Shown here: positions 12,777 to 24,390 of the stretch, one piece after another | Position numbering within the stretch: the first letter of the stretch is position 1 | Layout of the letters: the number at the start of each line of letters is the position of its first letter | Origin: Ascaris suum | Taxonomy: Eukaryota; Nematoda; Chromadorea; Rhabditida; Ascarididae | DNA: 64,000 bases | Reading direction: 5' to 3' | Assembly: GCA_013433145.1 (NCBI GenBank) | Contig: CM024174.1 | Location: forward strand, 12,963,484 to 13,027,483 | Translations under genes and position numbers: made by a program | The notes under the pieces: generated by a model | The model's database searches: none | What the model was told of the DNA's origin: nothing | What the model saw: only the letters and a program-made list of their open reading frames with translations

Positions 12777-13650
12777 TTAGCCGAATAATAAAAAAAAGAA
12801 GCAATTTCTCTTCAAACTGACCTACGAGACAGACAATAAATTTCCACCTGAGTGCCGCTTTTTCAACCTACCAGTGAGGCTGCAAGCCGAACATTCACTT
12901 TACATATATAAAAATTAACTTTTTTCAAATACAAATTTCATAACGTGAGAATTTTTGCGCAAATCTCAGAAAAAAATTTTTAAATAACCTTTGAATTTGC
13001 AACTAGAAAAATTCAGTGCAATACTCGTTAAAAAGAAATTCCTCGATCAGCATCTAACCCAAAAATCTAGGAACTCATCCACCAAACTCCGAAAAAGCAA
13101 TTATTGATAACTGAGAGTTTATGCTCCAGGCTGTTTTCGGTTTAATTTTTTAATCGCTAATGCCTCAAATAATTGCTTAATAAATATTTCAGCAGCTCTT
13201 TTTTCTTTGACAGGTTTCAAATGTATCAGCTAATTACGCTTAAATATCCCGTAATTAGCTAGTACAATCAGTAACAACCAGTAACTGGCCTCATAGCAAG
13301 GCCTTTTCAGTGCACAAATTTACAAACAAATAGATAATATCCATCTCCATTATCATCGTTACATTACCGCTATCATATAAAACGCTAACTCTCGGGCATT
13401 CGGCTTGAATTCACCTTAACGATGAAAAAATTGCAAAACGAACTTCTTTATTACTGAATACAATCGACAGTATCGATAATACTTACTCAAAAAACAAAGT
13501 AAAAAACTTATTAATTTCAATACTTTTCTGAATATCGGTACCCATGACTGCAGTAATTTAATAATTCCGGTGAGAGGTTTTTCATTTCTCTTATCTCAAA
13601 ATGAAATTAAATTTGGAGATGTACTTTTTCGCAGCGCACAACTCAAGGAA
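12777..13650. repeat. dispersed repeat, copy 3 (right-end fragment)
   Basis: Nearly identical to 10115-10998. The sequences part just after CAAGGAAA in both copies. One short deletion in the ATCATCACCTCTATC stretch and scattered substitutions separate them. The left edge abuts the hairpin. Confidence 0.9.
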
Positions 13651-14102
13651 ATAAATTAACTGAAATCAAAACCGATTATATCAAAATTAAAATAATACCT
13701 CTCAATTTAACTACATATACTAGCAGTCGACTATGCTGCTGTTATGCCATCCAAATATAACAGGCCTGATTTCATTTTTCGACAATGCTGCCTCCCATCT
13801 AGCACGGTCATACTCGTGTAGCACCCAACCTTTTGCAAAATAAATCCACTACTCAGGTACATACAAACAGGTATGACTGCTAATCAGCTGAGAAGCGAAG
13901 GTTCTTCACTAAAAATTATTAAAAGTGCTTACGATTCGCAGGCGAGTAGATTGTACGCGGGCTCACAAGACGAACTCGTCTTCGCTGAAAATAGTTGATT
14001 TGCATTGAGAAAATTATATGTAAATTACAAGCAACGGGAATATTTCATTCTCATTTAAACGTCGAAAAAGACCCCATCGTTTATAGCAACTCATCTTTAC
14101 AG
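13651..14102. other. short non-coding stretch
   Basis: No supported feature before the TTTACAG acceptor-like site at 14096-14102. Confidence 0.3.
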
Positions 14103-14462
14103 GTGATCGCAGGAACAAGTAGCAAAAGTGAGAAACATTTCACATATACAGCATCACATAATATTCCTTCACACGACGCTTGGCAAAATCCCATTAACGA
14201 GAGGATGTTTGCAATAGAGACCTCTACTACTGTGAGAAGTTCATGTTTTCAGATTCCCTCATCCTCTTGTAATCCCCCTGATAAAAATATTCCAAGCGTA
14301 AAAATGAGCCTATCTCTTAAAACAGAAAAGCCGTCTACAGGCAGGCTGACACAGCCTGTCATGTTACTTGCACATCTTTCGTCTGGCATCATGTCAGGAA
14401 TGATAGATCGTAACCAATCGAACGATCAGGCTAAGAGAAGTGAAAGGACGGGTACGCCTTGA
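14103..14462 (+). CDS. candidate exon, Ser/Thr-rich, unknown product
   Basis: After TTTACAG the frame stays open for 119 codons to TGA at 14460-14462. It is part of a 155-codon frame, long for DNA this AT-rich. The translation is Ser/Thr/Asn-rich (VIAGTSSKSEKHFTYTASHN, later QIPSSSCNPPDKNIPSVKMS) with no transmembrane segment or named domain. A GTACGC donor-like site lies at 14453. The frame could be a disordered region of a real protein or a chance opening. Confidence 0.33.
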   Translation: MIAGTSSKSEKHFTYTASHNIPSHDAWQNPINERMFAIETSTTVRSSCFQIPSSSCNPPDKNIPSVKMSLSLKTEKPSTGRLTQPVMLLAHLSSGIMSGMIDRNQSNDQAKRSERTGTP

Positions 14463-15592
14463 AAGTTTTTAAAAAGCATGCATAGAAAATAAAAAAAAGA
14501 ACGCGCTCAGAGAAGAAAAAGCCGTAGAATCAAATTTTAAAAACATACGCCCCACCATTGGTTATGCCAAGAGAAAAAACGACACAAATGAGCAAAACGA
14601 TTCATGTAAAAGCACTGCACACTGAACAGAAACGGCTTACTCAGTATTTGTGCACGAACTCCGCCTGTATAAGCCCGCTTCGTTCCGGATATGGAGCTAT
14701 TCGACTCTGTAAAATCAGATGTTTGCGCTCACAAATACGAATCTGCTTTAACAGTAAAAAAAAAATTGGCGATTTTCAGAACTCTCTTTTTTGTAAATCA
14801 AGATGCCTGCTTCTAGGCTCCTTTCGCCTCATAATAGGAAGTAAATGATGACAGTTCAATGCAATGAAATGGGTTGCCCAGAGGGATGCCGATGTTACCT
14901 GGTCGAGGGGATCGAATAAAAACAACACAAGTACTCTGATGATATAATATAAGAAAGCTTAAGAGTGGCTGAATACATTTCAATGAACGAAATCCGGAGG
15001 GTCCTCTCTTTCAATATTGCAAAATCCATTACTTTATAAAGTATACATCAACAAACTGCAAATCTGAATTACAGACTGCGGTAATAAAAATTAAACGGTC
15101 ATGGATGCCTCAGTTTTCCCTAATTTATTAAAAATAGAGCCATGGAAGCACAATAATTACATAAAATATGCTTCCCAGTTCATAATGGGATTCTTTTTGA
15201 CGGTATAAAAGATAATGTTGAAGGCTAATAATAAAAATATTCTTAAAAAACACTGAAGAAATATTTTTATGAGACCTCCCTGCAAGGATGCTGCGAGGTG
15301 AGAAAATCGCCTAAATTTATCAAAGAATAATAGTGGAATTGCTATCGTCACTTTTATTTCTTTTGTATTTGAAAAACAGAACGGAAATTTTCTAGTGTGG
15401 AGAGAAGAAAGTGAATCGAACCATCTGATCTGTTACCTTTTGAAGTTTAAAAGTTGCACTTGGCACAAAAGATTAATGTGTGCGCCCTTTATGTGCGTAT
15501 GCGTATCTCTGATTCTACAACCTTGTCATTCGCGAAACCAATAAAGCTGGACCGCATCATACATGATGTGACGGAGAGTGCGCCATTCGCCC
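14463..15592. other. non-coding stretch
   Basis: No supported exon. Open frames at 14558-14848 (+) and 15157-15351 (-) lack paired splice sites. Confidence 0.3.
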
Positions 15593-15611
15593 TCCCCCCC
15601 CCCCCCCCCCC
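15593..15611. repeat. poly-C tract
   Basis: A C-rich run of about 19 bases inside a longer pyrimidine-rich stretch. Other such runs are at 19923-19935 and 27988-28006. Length is likely to be unreliable in the assembly. Confidence 0.9.
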
Positions 15612-15804
15612 TCCGCACACAAAAAATTCCCCTCCCCGCCACTTTTTCATCGGAGTTCGCGCTGGACAAATCGTTTCCTAACAGCATCCCCTCCAAACCC
15701 TCCCTCTTCAGACCAAAATCTTTTCGCAGCACTTTCCGCACAACACAAGAATAGTTCATAGAGCTGCATCGGCAACACTTGTGACCGTGTTAATGGATTA
15801 GCAG

Positions 15805-15967
15805 CGTACGGATATGCGAATTGCGTACGAGCCTAGGAGGAACGAATGTGGAAATGAACGCGAGGAAAATGTAGAAAATGAGCTGGAAATCGATGAGAAA
15901 GACAGAGAACAACTGAGAGGGGGTGAAAATATGTTAGCAAGAGAAAGGGAAATGCACAGCAACTACG
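15805..15967 (+). CDS. candidate exon, highly charged (Glu/Arg-rich), unknown product
   Basis: A GGATTAGCAG acceptor precedes 163 bp that read RTDMRIAYEPRRNECGNERE and then an acidic/basic helical stretch (NVENELEIDEKDREQLRGG). The piece ends at TACG|GTATGTG. An internal ATG at 15814 could be a start instead. The charge pattern suggests a coiled coil or disordered segment, but purine-rich DNA gives such frames by composition, so caution is needed. A further purine-rich region with short charged frames continues to about 16180. Confidence 0.38.
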
Positions 15968-16189
15968 GTATGTGATAGGGTCACAAAAGTGTACATACAA
16001 CTGTGCATAAATTAAAAAGTAAATGCGCATGAGTGAATCTGCAGATGAGAGCGAAAAATTAAGCAATGGAGGGAGGATGAGGGAAGAGTAGGCAAAACGG
16101 AACGAAGAAAGCTAAAGGCAAATGCAGACAGGCTTGCAAAACGGACTAGCCGGTGATCGGCGACTGCAAATGGCTCGTACACCGCCAAA

Positions 16190-17013
16190 CTAACGCAGAT
16201 GCAGTCGCACAAGCAGCCGAATGCCTCATGCACTAAGCATTCATCTCAGATAAAACAGCTTAGTTTGACTGTATGGGAGAACACCAAATATGCTCATCGC
16301 ATCAGCAATATGTATGGTTATCAATCCCATTATTATTTATATAAAAGGAATGCAATTTATATAGGAGGGTGTGACGGCATTTTATTGCAGCCGATAGCAG
16401 TCTATATCGCTTCAACTAATAGAGCATGACAAATAAAACCTGTGATTATAAAAAATAATAATAGTAAATGGAACAAAAAATAGATGGTAGGTGATTTCTG
16501 TCACAGTTTGATGAACGAAAACCTACAGCTCGAAGTGCAGGCGAATATTTACATCAACACAGGCTGCCAGTCGCAGTCATTGACAGCTTGTTTCTAGGTC
16601 ATTCATAGCAAATAAACTGCAAGACAAAGAAATTGTACGCTCATAACAGAACCACTCTACCCAACACTTCCGGTGATCAGTGATTAATCTTATGCAAAGA
16701 GAATGAAAGGTCGATTTCTATTCGTCTTCCATCGTTCAAATAAGAAAACCTTTATTGAGAGTATTAAATTGCTTCTAATTTGGATCACGCTCTATGGATG
16801 CTCTATGGATGATTTCTACAAACGTGAAGGATCGGTGTCGAACCAGAGGTATTTTATTAGCCGACATTAACTAATGTCCGCTGTGGACTTTTTTGGGGAA
16901 AGAAAAGGCAAAAGAAAATTTCTGACTTTTTTCGGGCTAGAAAGATATCAGATGGATGATGTGGTTGGACTCTCTGAAACACAGTCCAAATATGAATGGA
17001 AACTTTGCGGACT
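16190..17013. other. non-coding stretch
   Basis: No supported feature. A local tandem duplication, GCTCTATGGAT twice, lies at 16788-16811. Confidence 0.35.
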
Positions 17014-17722
17014 ATGAATCCAAAGAACGCAAATAACTCAATGAAAGAATTGGAAATTTTATGCGGACTAGAACAACTGTCGACATGAAAAGTTCGGTGC
17101 ATCATTCTCAGTGAAAAAAAGCGAGATAACAAAGCTTGTCACTGGGAATATACTAAAACACACTAATTCCGGCAGAATATTAATCAAACTTCGACTCCAC
17201 AATGGGCTTACGAAGTGGAGAATTTTCCACAAATCAGAGACGCGGAGAGGGGAGCAGATAAAGAAGGGATGCTGAGGACCTCTTCATAAATCCTAACAAA
17301 CCGAAGTCACATAAAACTATACGTCAACAGTGCATTACTTTCGCATACAATGTTCGCAATCTCGAAAACGAATGTTTTAAGAAAACCACTTTGTGCACAA
17401 TAGTGCCTCAAACCTCTCAATACGTTTCCCAAATTTCATCGTGTACTATGAAACGAGCAAAAAAAAAGCGTCAAATCAGAAAAATTTTAACGTTTGCTCT
17501 GTACGTGCAACGAAATCTGTAACCAAATTTATACTTCCATCATATCCCACCTCATGTCACTATATAACTTCGACCATCAGTCACTTTACTTCGACCATAA
17601 ATTGCGATAAAACTCTAGGCATTAGCGGCGGTATATCAGCGAACAAAGCTTAAAGCTGCCATCAGTGACTGCCAATAAATACGTTAAATCCGCATGCCCC
17701 AGGGTATTTAAATACCAGAAAG
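17014..17722. repeat. dispersed repeat B, copy 1
   Basis: Near-identical to 45508-46206, beginning at ATGAATCCAAAGAACGCAAA and ending at TTTAAATACCAGAAAG in both places. Copy 2 lacks a short segment (TTCGACCATCAG region, about 17569-17580). Flanks outside these points differ completely. No coding frame of note and no terminal inverted repeats were seen. Confidence 0.92.
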
Positions 17723-18184
17723 TTATTGATTAGTTGATGGAATTTTTTAGTTATTAATTTATTAAACCAGAAACAAAGCTTACTAATGATAACATTCAAA
17801 GTTATTTGTGCACCACGCAATCAAGAATACACAACAACTGTTTTCCATACAAATGGAATTTTTTAAAGATGTTATCTGGCTCCTAGCGCATGCCATTGAT
17901 GAGAACGAAAACTGCAGTTCCAACGACCCGTAATGTTCATAATCATTCACTTTATTGCCGTATCTTGATGAACATACATTCATCGACTGTCATCCCGCCA
18001 AAATCTACGAGGAAATAAATTGAAAATTACGACTGTAACGACTTCAATTTAAAAATTTACTCATACCATATTTTCAAACATAAACGGGAGCGACGTATTT
18101 GTAATAAAGCGAATAAATGGAAGGGTATAATTTATGTGAGCAACGATACAAATGTTATATATGTATGTTCATGAAGTTTATAGC

Positions 18185-18186
<2 letters not shown>

Positions 18187-18265
<79 letters not shown>
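18187..18265. repeat. (TA)n microsatellite
   Basis: An uninterrupted TA run of about 39 units, followed by (CTCAT)n-like sequence. Confidence 0.98.
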
Positions 18266-18268
<3 letters not shown>

Positions 18269-20159
18269 ATCTCATCTCACTACATTATTGCCAGTGGAAT
18301 AGCTTCAATGTTCCTTATAACATATCACTTAATAATATTGCAATCACCACCAGAAATCGATACATAAAATTAGACTTGCATAATGATACGTTCTACTGAG
18401 AAGAAAAACAGTGAAAAGGACTGAAATATACATGGAAACAATTAATCCAATGAAAATGAGTCGAAAAGAACATTTTTGCATCAGTTTAATGAACTAATCA
18501 AACTGAATCGACTAAAAATGATCTCGTTAAGTTCGCTTAACGCAATGAAGGTTAAAAGCATTGGTGGTGTAATCTTCGCAAAACGTATACTATTTCCGAC
18601 GCAAAACGACAGAAATGTTCTTAGCGCGAACAGCTGAAGTTAGCTGACGAGCAAATACGTATTGCGTACTGGACTCAGCGCTGTGCTTGCCGATTACGTC
18701 GAGTGTGATCGACTCGATTTTTTCTCTTTTTTTTTCAGGAAAAAAAAAAGAAGAGAAGTGCTCTAAGAAAATGCGGCATCATTCGATGACAATTTTTATA
18801 ATTCGAGAACTGTTGCAAAAGTGCTTGTTAATACGACCACAGAAGCAGCTCACAACAAATTAAATTGTTTGTCCTCGCCTTCTTTCATTAATGGGCATTG
18901 AAATTATCGAGAATTGCATCATAAAACCAATCAGTTACCAATCACTAATTGCGAACTATAAGCTCTGTCAAAATGGGTGAACAAACTCCACCGAATAGAT
19001 AGTGTACAAACGAATGAGACCTCGTAGGAAAACCATGTGAGGTTGTTCAGAACCTGAGTCCATTAAGTGAAACAAGGAAGAAAAATCGGTTATGAATCAT
19101 ATCATTGTGCCAGTTATGGTGTTATGAGCTCAATATTTATTAATGCTTAGTAATAGCCAATGAGGAGAATTACAAACACAATATTCATTTATACGGCACA
19201 TATAACTATAACGCACAAAGAAAAAGGTGCCAACGCTCTTAATTGTGCCTTTCATAAACGAATTTCAAGCATGCCGCTATAAGATTGCTAAAATGAAATG
19301 CCAACAGTCGATATGAGCATCATTTCGTACATTTTGAGATGTATGTATATATCGCAGATTATAACTCAATCAACAATGCTCGTAACCTACTATCATTCAC
19401 ATCAATATTTCGGTATAACTGAAGGAAAAGCATGGAGAAAAAACAAAACTGACACATTGTACAACAAACGCAAATTTCTAGGTGTATAACACCAATGTCT
19501 AGATCGCTGGTGAATGCGATAATGCTATGTATAACTGAGATGGATTATGCGAACGATGCATTTTGTAGGGAAAGGTGGACGGAGCACAGCACAATGACAG
19601 CAACAGCAGAATTAAGGAAACTGATCTAAGAGAACTGAACGGTATGTAAATGGAATAACTACATAATAGCTTGCGCCAATGACTTTGGAATCAATGAAGG
19701 ATTCAACAAAGATAGCATACACACTGGCTACGAAACACTTTTTGCATTAGAATCCGATGACAGAGCAAGGTAAATCTTACTTCGACTAAGATGATGGCAT
19801 AGATTCACGAGAAAGATACATCATGCAGCTTGTGATAATGTTATGACAGCGATGCTCATCAGATGGCAGATTTTGCCGTTCTGCCGACCATTCCATATAC
19901 AATAACCATGAGAGTCTTAAATGCCCCCCCCCCTCTCCCCCACACGAAATAACAGGATTCGCGGTCGTGAAGAAAACCGGTGAATTTTCAATGAGCCTTT
20001 CTTCTTATTAGCTTTTTGCGCTATCCGTTCTTCGTGCCTAGGACTTCGTTCCCACAGTGGTGTGTATCGGTTTTTTGTAGTAGCAATATCCTGGCTTCGT
20101 TTGTTGCGCAAACTCTATGACTACAATAATGAAAGATCTGAATCTTTTTATTCACTTAC
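18266..20159. other. non-coding stretch
   Basis: No supported exon. It contains an imperfect hairpin at about 18719-18758 (TTCTCTTTTTTTTTC paired with GAAAAAAAAAAGAAGAGAA) and a C-rich run at 19923-19941. Confidence 0.35.
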
Positions 20160-20239
20160 GAAGTCACTTTCAACCGGGAAAACATCTAATTGTGTTACTG
20201 CAAAGTGCGCCAGGCCTTCAAAACCTCACTTATTTTTGC
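20160..20239 (-). CDS. candidate exon, unknown product, frame uncertain
   Basis: On the minus strand GTCTTTTCAG is a near-perfect acceptor and TTC|GTAAGT a consensus donor. Between them no single frame is fully open. One reads AKISEVLKAWRTLQ, then stops. Another, after an early TGA, reads GFEGLAHFAVTQLDVFPVES. Either a smaller exon is used from an internal site or this is a decayed exon. Confidence 0.28.
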
Positions 20240-21831
20240 CTGAAAAGACTGCAGAGGATATAGGATCTATATGTTAGTGACTGCGGAAAGCGAAGGCGTT
20301 AGCGTAATTCTCTCATTTTCCCTCAATAGAGGTGCTCCTGAGGTGACCGTTTCTGATACCCTTCCCATTTTTTTGTGTAGGTCGTAGCATACATATTTTT
20401 TAGCACCACAAAGAAGCATTCCAAAGCTGATGAAAGACGCTAAATTAGAAGAGCGATTCAACACTCATTGCATAGTTGCCTGTGGTAGCATCAACACAAT
20501 TCAATTAATCATGTGTTCCACTAACGGTTCATTGCTCGCAGGTACGTTCATGGCAACCAGAGAGGCAAACGCTTGATAATAGGTGAAGAGTGGCAGTTGC
20601 CATCGAAATTCACCGCAATAAACGTTCAAGACAGCCCTTCTTTGTGAATAAAAATACGTGATCGCTCTTATCCCTTGCAACGCATCACTAAGCCAAGGCA
20701 GAGTTGAACCAAACAAAGCAATCAAATTCACGCCTCAGAAAAGACTCTTCGTTAGCCGTTAAAGCACATTCCACAAAAACGTCGTTTCATTTCAAATGTC
20801 GTCTATCCAAAATGAAGTAACGAAGGACAGTCCATCTTACGGCAAACCAAAGGAAGAAAAAAGAATTTGCGAGAACATTCCAGAATGACTCGACGATGAA
20901 AAAAGATGCTTATCACGTCGTCTATGATTTACTATCGAATAAACATTTCCAAACGCTGTCTCAATCATCCATTCAAACATTCCTTTTGTGGGAGACTGGG
21001 CCATATGTTGAAAAGGGATTGAAAATCATGGATCTATACTAAAAAAAATACCTGATTCAGTTTTTCCCTCACTAATACGGACATTCGCTGTACATAGCAC
21101 GTGAGCTATTTGCAAGAAAACTCGACGAAAAATCACGAGTTATGAAACGACGATTTTATGGGCAAAATAAACTCACTGCCCATGAAAATAATAAAAATAA
21201 CATTGTGAAACTTAACAACAGCCATTAATCGACGGCAAAAAACAATAAAGGAATGGGTGCAATTAAGAGGACTGCAAGCGTCACCTTAACAACGAATTTT
21301 AATCGAGTATCGTATTCCAACGAGTCTCCAACTGTAAATGTCTCGAAAGGTGAAGAGGCACAAAAATGGGTGTCCTAAGCGGCGAAAAATGTATTTTCAA
21401 CGCTTTATCGTTTCCTTACCCCGCCAAAACCGGGCCATATTCCTAAACAGCCCTTCTCAGCTCATCCACTTTCGACCGAAAAAATCTCAACGTTCACAAA
21501 AATTGCAACAACGAAATTTCTGCCCACTGTTTCGAAATTTCATCTAACTTTGAGATTCGACAATATATATAATGATAGAATGCCGAAATTATACATGCAC
21601 TACGATTTGAAATCAACAGCTTTCAAAAGCGATAAGACTGAATTTTAAAAAAATGAAATGAGGAGGAAGGGCATGAGTTTAAATGCTGCATGAAAATTGA
21701 AGATAGTTGGAATGGTGTTCGAACTTCTCACGCCCTGCTACGATAACAAAGCTGACTTATTTCAGAAGTTGACTTATATCGCAAAACCATTATCCAGCAC
21801 TTGCCTCTAACAAAACTGCAGCAGTACAAAC
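20240..21831. other. non-coding stretch
   Basis: No supported feature. Short frames on both strands without domains. Confidence 0.3.
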
Positions 21832-21908
21832 CTTGCATAGAATAGAATATGCTCCCACTAGCAGTCCAAGGAATAGCTGGCAAATGGGAAACACTACACC
21901 ATGAGGTC
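21832..21908 (-). CDS. candidate exon encoding a membrane segment
   Basis: TTCTTTTCTAG is a strong acceptor and CAAG|GTTTGT an acceptable donor. The frame entering with two bases reads PHGVVFPICQLFLGLLVGAY then SILCK, a clear hydrophobic membrane helix, and closes in phase 0 (77 bp). About 200 bp upstream on the same strand (22107-22192) another piece between TAATAG and a GTAAGC donor encodes RIVFVFLIGFSTFLLCI, also membrane-like. Its phase does not join this exon directly in the membrane frame. A multi-pass membrane protein is possible; the family is unknown. Confidence 0.35.
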
Positions 21909-22106
21909 CTAGAAAAGAAATCCAACAGCAAGAACGCTTTAGTTAGGCTAAGTTCTATTTGCTTCATGATCAAATGCACCTTTGAACTACCCCCGAGAAT
22001 TTGTCTCGATTCTTTTTCATTGAGATCAGCATTATTGTGACGATGACGCAACTAGATTATGCAGGGAAATTGTGTCATTTTGTTATATAATAATTGGAGC
22101 GCTTAC

Positions 22107-22192
22107 AATATGCATAGAAGAAAAGTGGAAAATCCGATTAAGAAGACGAAGACAATTCGACTTAACGAGTCGCCATAATGCAACATACTCAC
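22107..22192 (-). CDS. candidate upstream membrane exon
   Basis: Bounded by ACTTAATAG and a GTAAGC donor. One frame gives SMLHYGDSLSRIVFVFLIGF, then STFLLCI. An alternative frame (EYVALWRLVKSNCLRLLNRI) is also open, so the reading is not secure. Confidence 0.25.
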
Positions 22193-24207
22193 CTATTAAG
22201 TCCCATAAAAACACCTACTGTTTTCTAAGTCATCAATATAGACAATTCAACGTATTTCTGTAGAGCGAAATGGTCATCTCCAGCATGCAAACGAGTTCAT
22301 GTTAAAGCATAAAACGAATTATGCAAAGATTCATCGTTAAATAAGTTTAGAGACATCGGGACAAGTATAATTAGATTACATATCCTTTAAAATTAGTGAG
22401 CAGAGGATGCCGTTAGTCGGTTTGCTTCTAGGAATTGACATATCGAGCGTCGCCTGTATTGTTAGCATTCTATTTACAAACGTATCGATCCTCATCGGGC
22501 GGACTCGTCTCATGAACTTTCAGCTTCACTGAAACGCAGTCAAGCAATGCAACAGAAACGGAGCAAAAGCCACCACAGCTATCCAGAGGGTATGAATAGC
22601 CACACAGCATGACATTCACCGCATCCAGTGTCCTATTTTCTTTGCTAGCTTACTTTCAGTGCAACAATGCTTTCAAACAGAATACATATGTATAGCAAAG
22701 CTGACGCATTCGAGCATTATAAATAGAACTTGACGGCGGAATGCGTCCTACTCTACAACTTCTTCAGATCGTTATCTGTGAAGCAGAGAGGTTAATTACG
22801 CTTTTCATTCTGTTATTAACGAACAACACCATCAACATGACGGTTCCCTCCCTCTCCTACTCAAGCAGTAATGGGTACTTTAGTAAAAAAGAGGCAATAG
22901 AAAAGAGCTGTATCATTTTTTGGAATAAACTTCATGCGCAGTTTCTAAGATTTCACGAAACTTTCAACGTAAAACTTTGTCAAAAAATAGGGAAAATATG
23001 ATACCCAAAAAAAGCAAAAAAAAAAGTTCTGTTTAACTCAATTAATTGCAGCTTTTTGTTCATTCTCTCACGAGTTTTTCGCTCAAACCCTTCTGTTCAG
23101 ATCACTGTTACGAGGTGATCGATGAGATCAGTTCACCTCATATATCAGTAACAATGTCTATCGAAAAAAAACCTTCAGCACTCTAATAAATGCATGAGTA
23201 AGCATAAGCATTTTGTGAGTTTCATTACTGAATCGCTCAAGGTGTGCGAATGAAAAAGATCTGCTACGAGCGCATAGTTTAATGCAGAGCCTAAATTCCA
23301 CAAAGGCATCGATGAAAAGCAATTGCGCATCACGACTAACGTCGTCGGCCTACGTATTAGAAGGAAGATAAATAACCTGAGTTCAAAAAGTCCTTCCTTT
23401 TCCCATGACTTAGTCGGCATAAGCACAAAAGCAACTCAACGTCTTTTGCATCCGGTAAAACAATTGGGCAACGTCTTACAACATCAGAGATCACTTTTCC
23501 TAACGCCACCAAATATTCGCAATGACTTCAAAAACATTCAGCTGTTAAGGGCATTGGCTTTTGTGAACGCTGTCAAATATAGGAGCAATCGGAAGTGAAA
23601 AACTTCATCGGACCGAAATAAAGCACAGAAATTTATGGTAAAAAATGCTTTAATATAAAATAAAGTGTACCTTTTACCGTTATCGATTAATCTGTTCATT
23701 TCTACAGTTGCATATCATTCAACAGAAGTCTAGGCAAATCAATCAACAGAGCTAGCTATCGTAACGATGGATATAGTTAAATGAGATGGCGGATGATGAC
23801 CGCAATACAGAGATCGCTCAAAAGTAACAACAAAGCGCGAGAAAACACTGGCTTTTATGAGCACAGCGAGCAAGAAAAAAGAGCAGCAAATAGTTAGATA
23901 GGCTTAACGCTGCAACAAATCATCAGACTCCAAAAGAGAAGACCCAAGCGACGGAGCAAACGTTAGAAGCTAAGAAATGAAATAGCCAGCCGGATACACA
24001 AGACAGCAATGACGCCAAACTTTGAAAACGCATAGACGTAAAAAGCTAAATACGCGTTTTCTTGAGGGCATTTTGCCAGATAAGTGCAAAACTAGGGCGG
24101 AGCTAAGCTATACTCGCTCTTTTAACAATTCTACGGTCAACGGCGAAAAGAGGGTGTATTTTTTGTGAGAATTTTCGAAGTACCTTTAATTAACACCTGA
24201 TGCAAAA
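22193..24207. other. non-coding stretch
   Basis: No supported exon. The 23323-23598 (+) and 23175-23426 (-) frames overlap each other and lack convincing boundaries. Confidence 0.3.
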
Positions 24208-24390
24208 TCACATGATACGACAAAAGCACTCGATGAAATTATGAAGGAAAATTGTTAACCTCCATGGGTATGGCTTAAAGCCAGAACATTTGCAGCTCTT
24301 ACTGTTTGAGAACGGACACCCTATTTCCATATCATTCACGTTTGACATCGCGTTCGACACCGCTCTAGAGCAACGAGCCGAAAGTATGTT
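24208..24390 (-). CDS. candidate exon with a CKC-x-G motif, weakly GCN5/PCAF N-terminal-like
   Basis: AATTATTTCAG is a good acceptor and the phase-0 frame is open for 60 codons to a TGA. It includes NVNDMEIGCPFSNSKSCKCS followed by GFKPYPWR. The SCKCSGFK motif resembles the cysteine motif (CKCNGWK type) in the PCAF homology region of GCN5/PCAF acetyltransferases. That is the only point of resemblance and it is short. A GTTAAC donor-like site follows PWR. Treat the family suggestion as tentative. Confidence 0.25.
   Translation of the reverse strand, partial: NILSARCSRAVSNAMSNVNDMEIGCPFSNSKSCKCSGFKPYPWRLTIFLHNFIECFCRIM

Noticed and set aside
15526..15759. Frame with Gly run on the minus strand and Pro run on the plus strand
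   Set aside because: Product of the poly-C tract.
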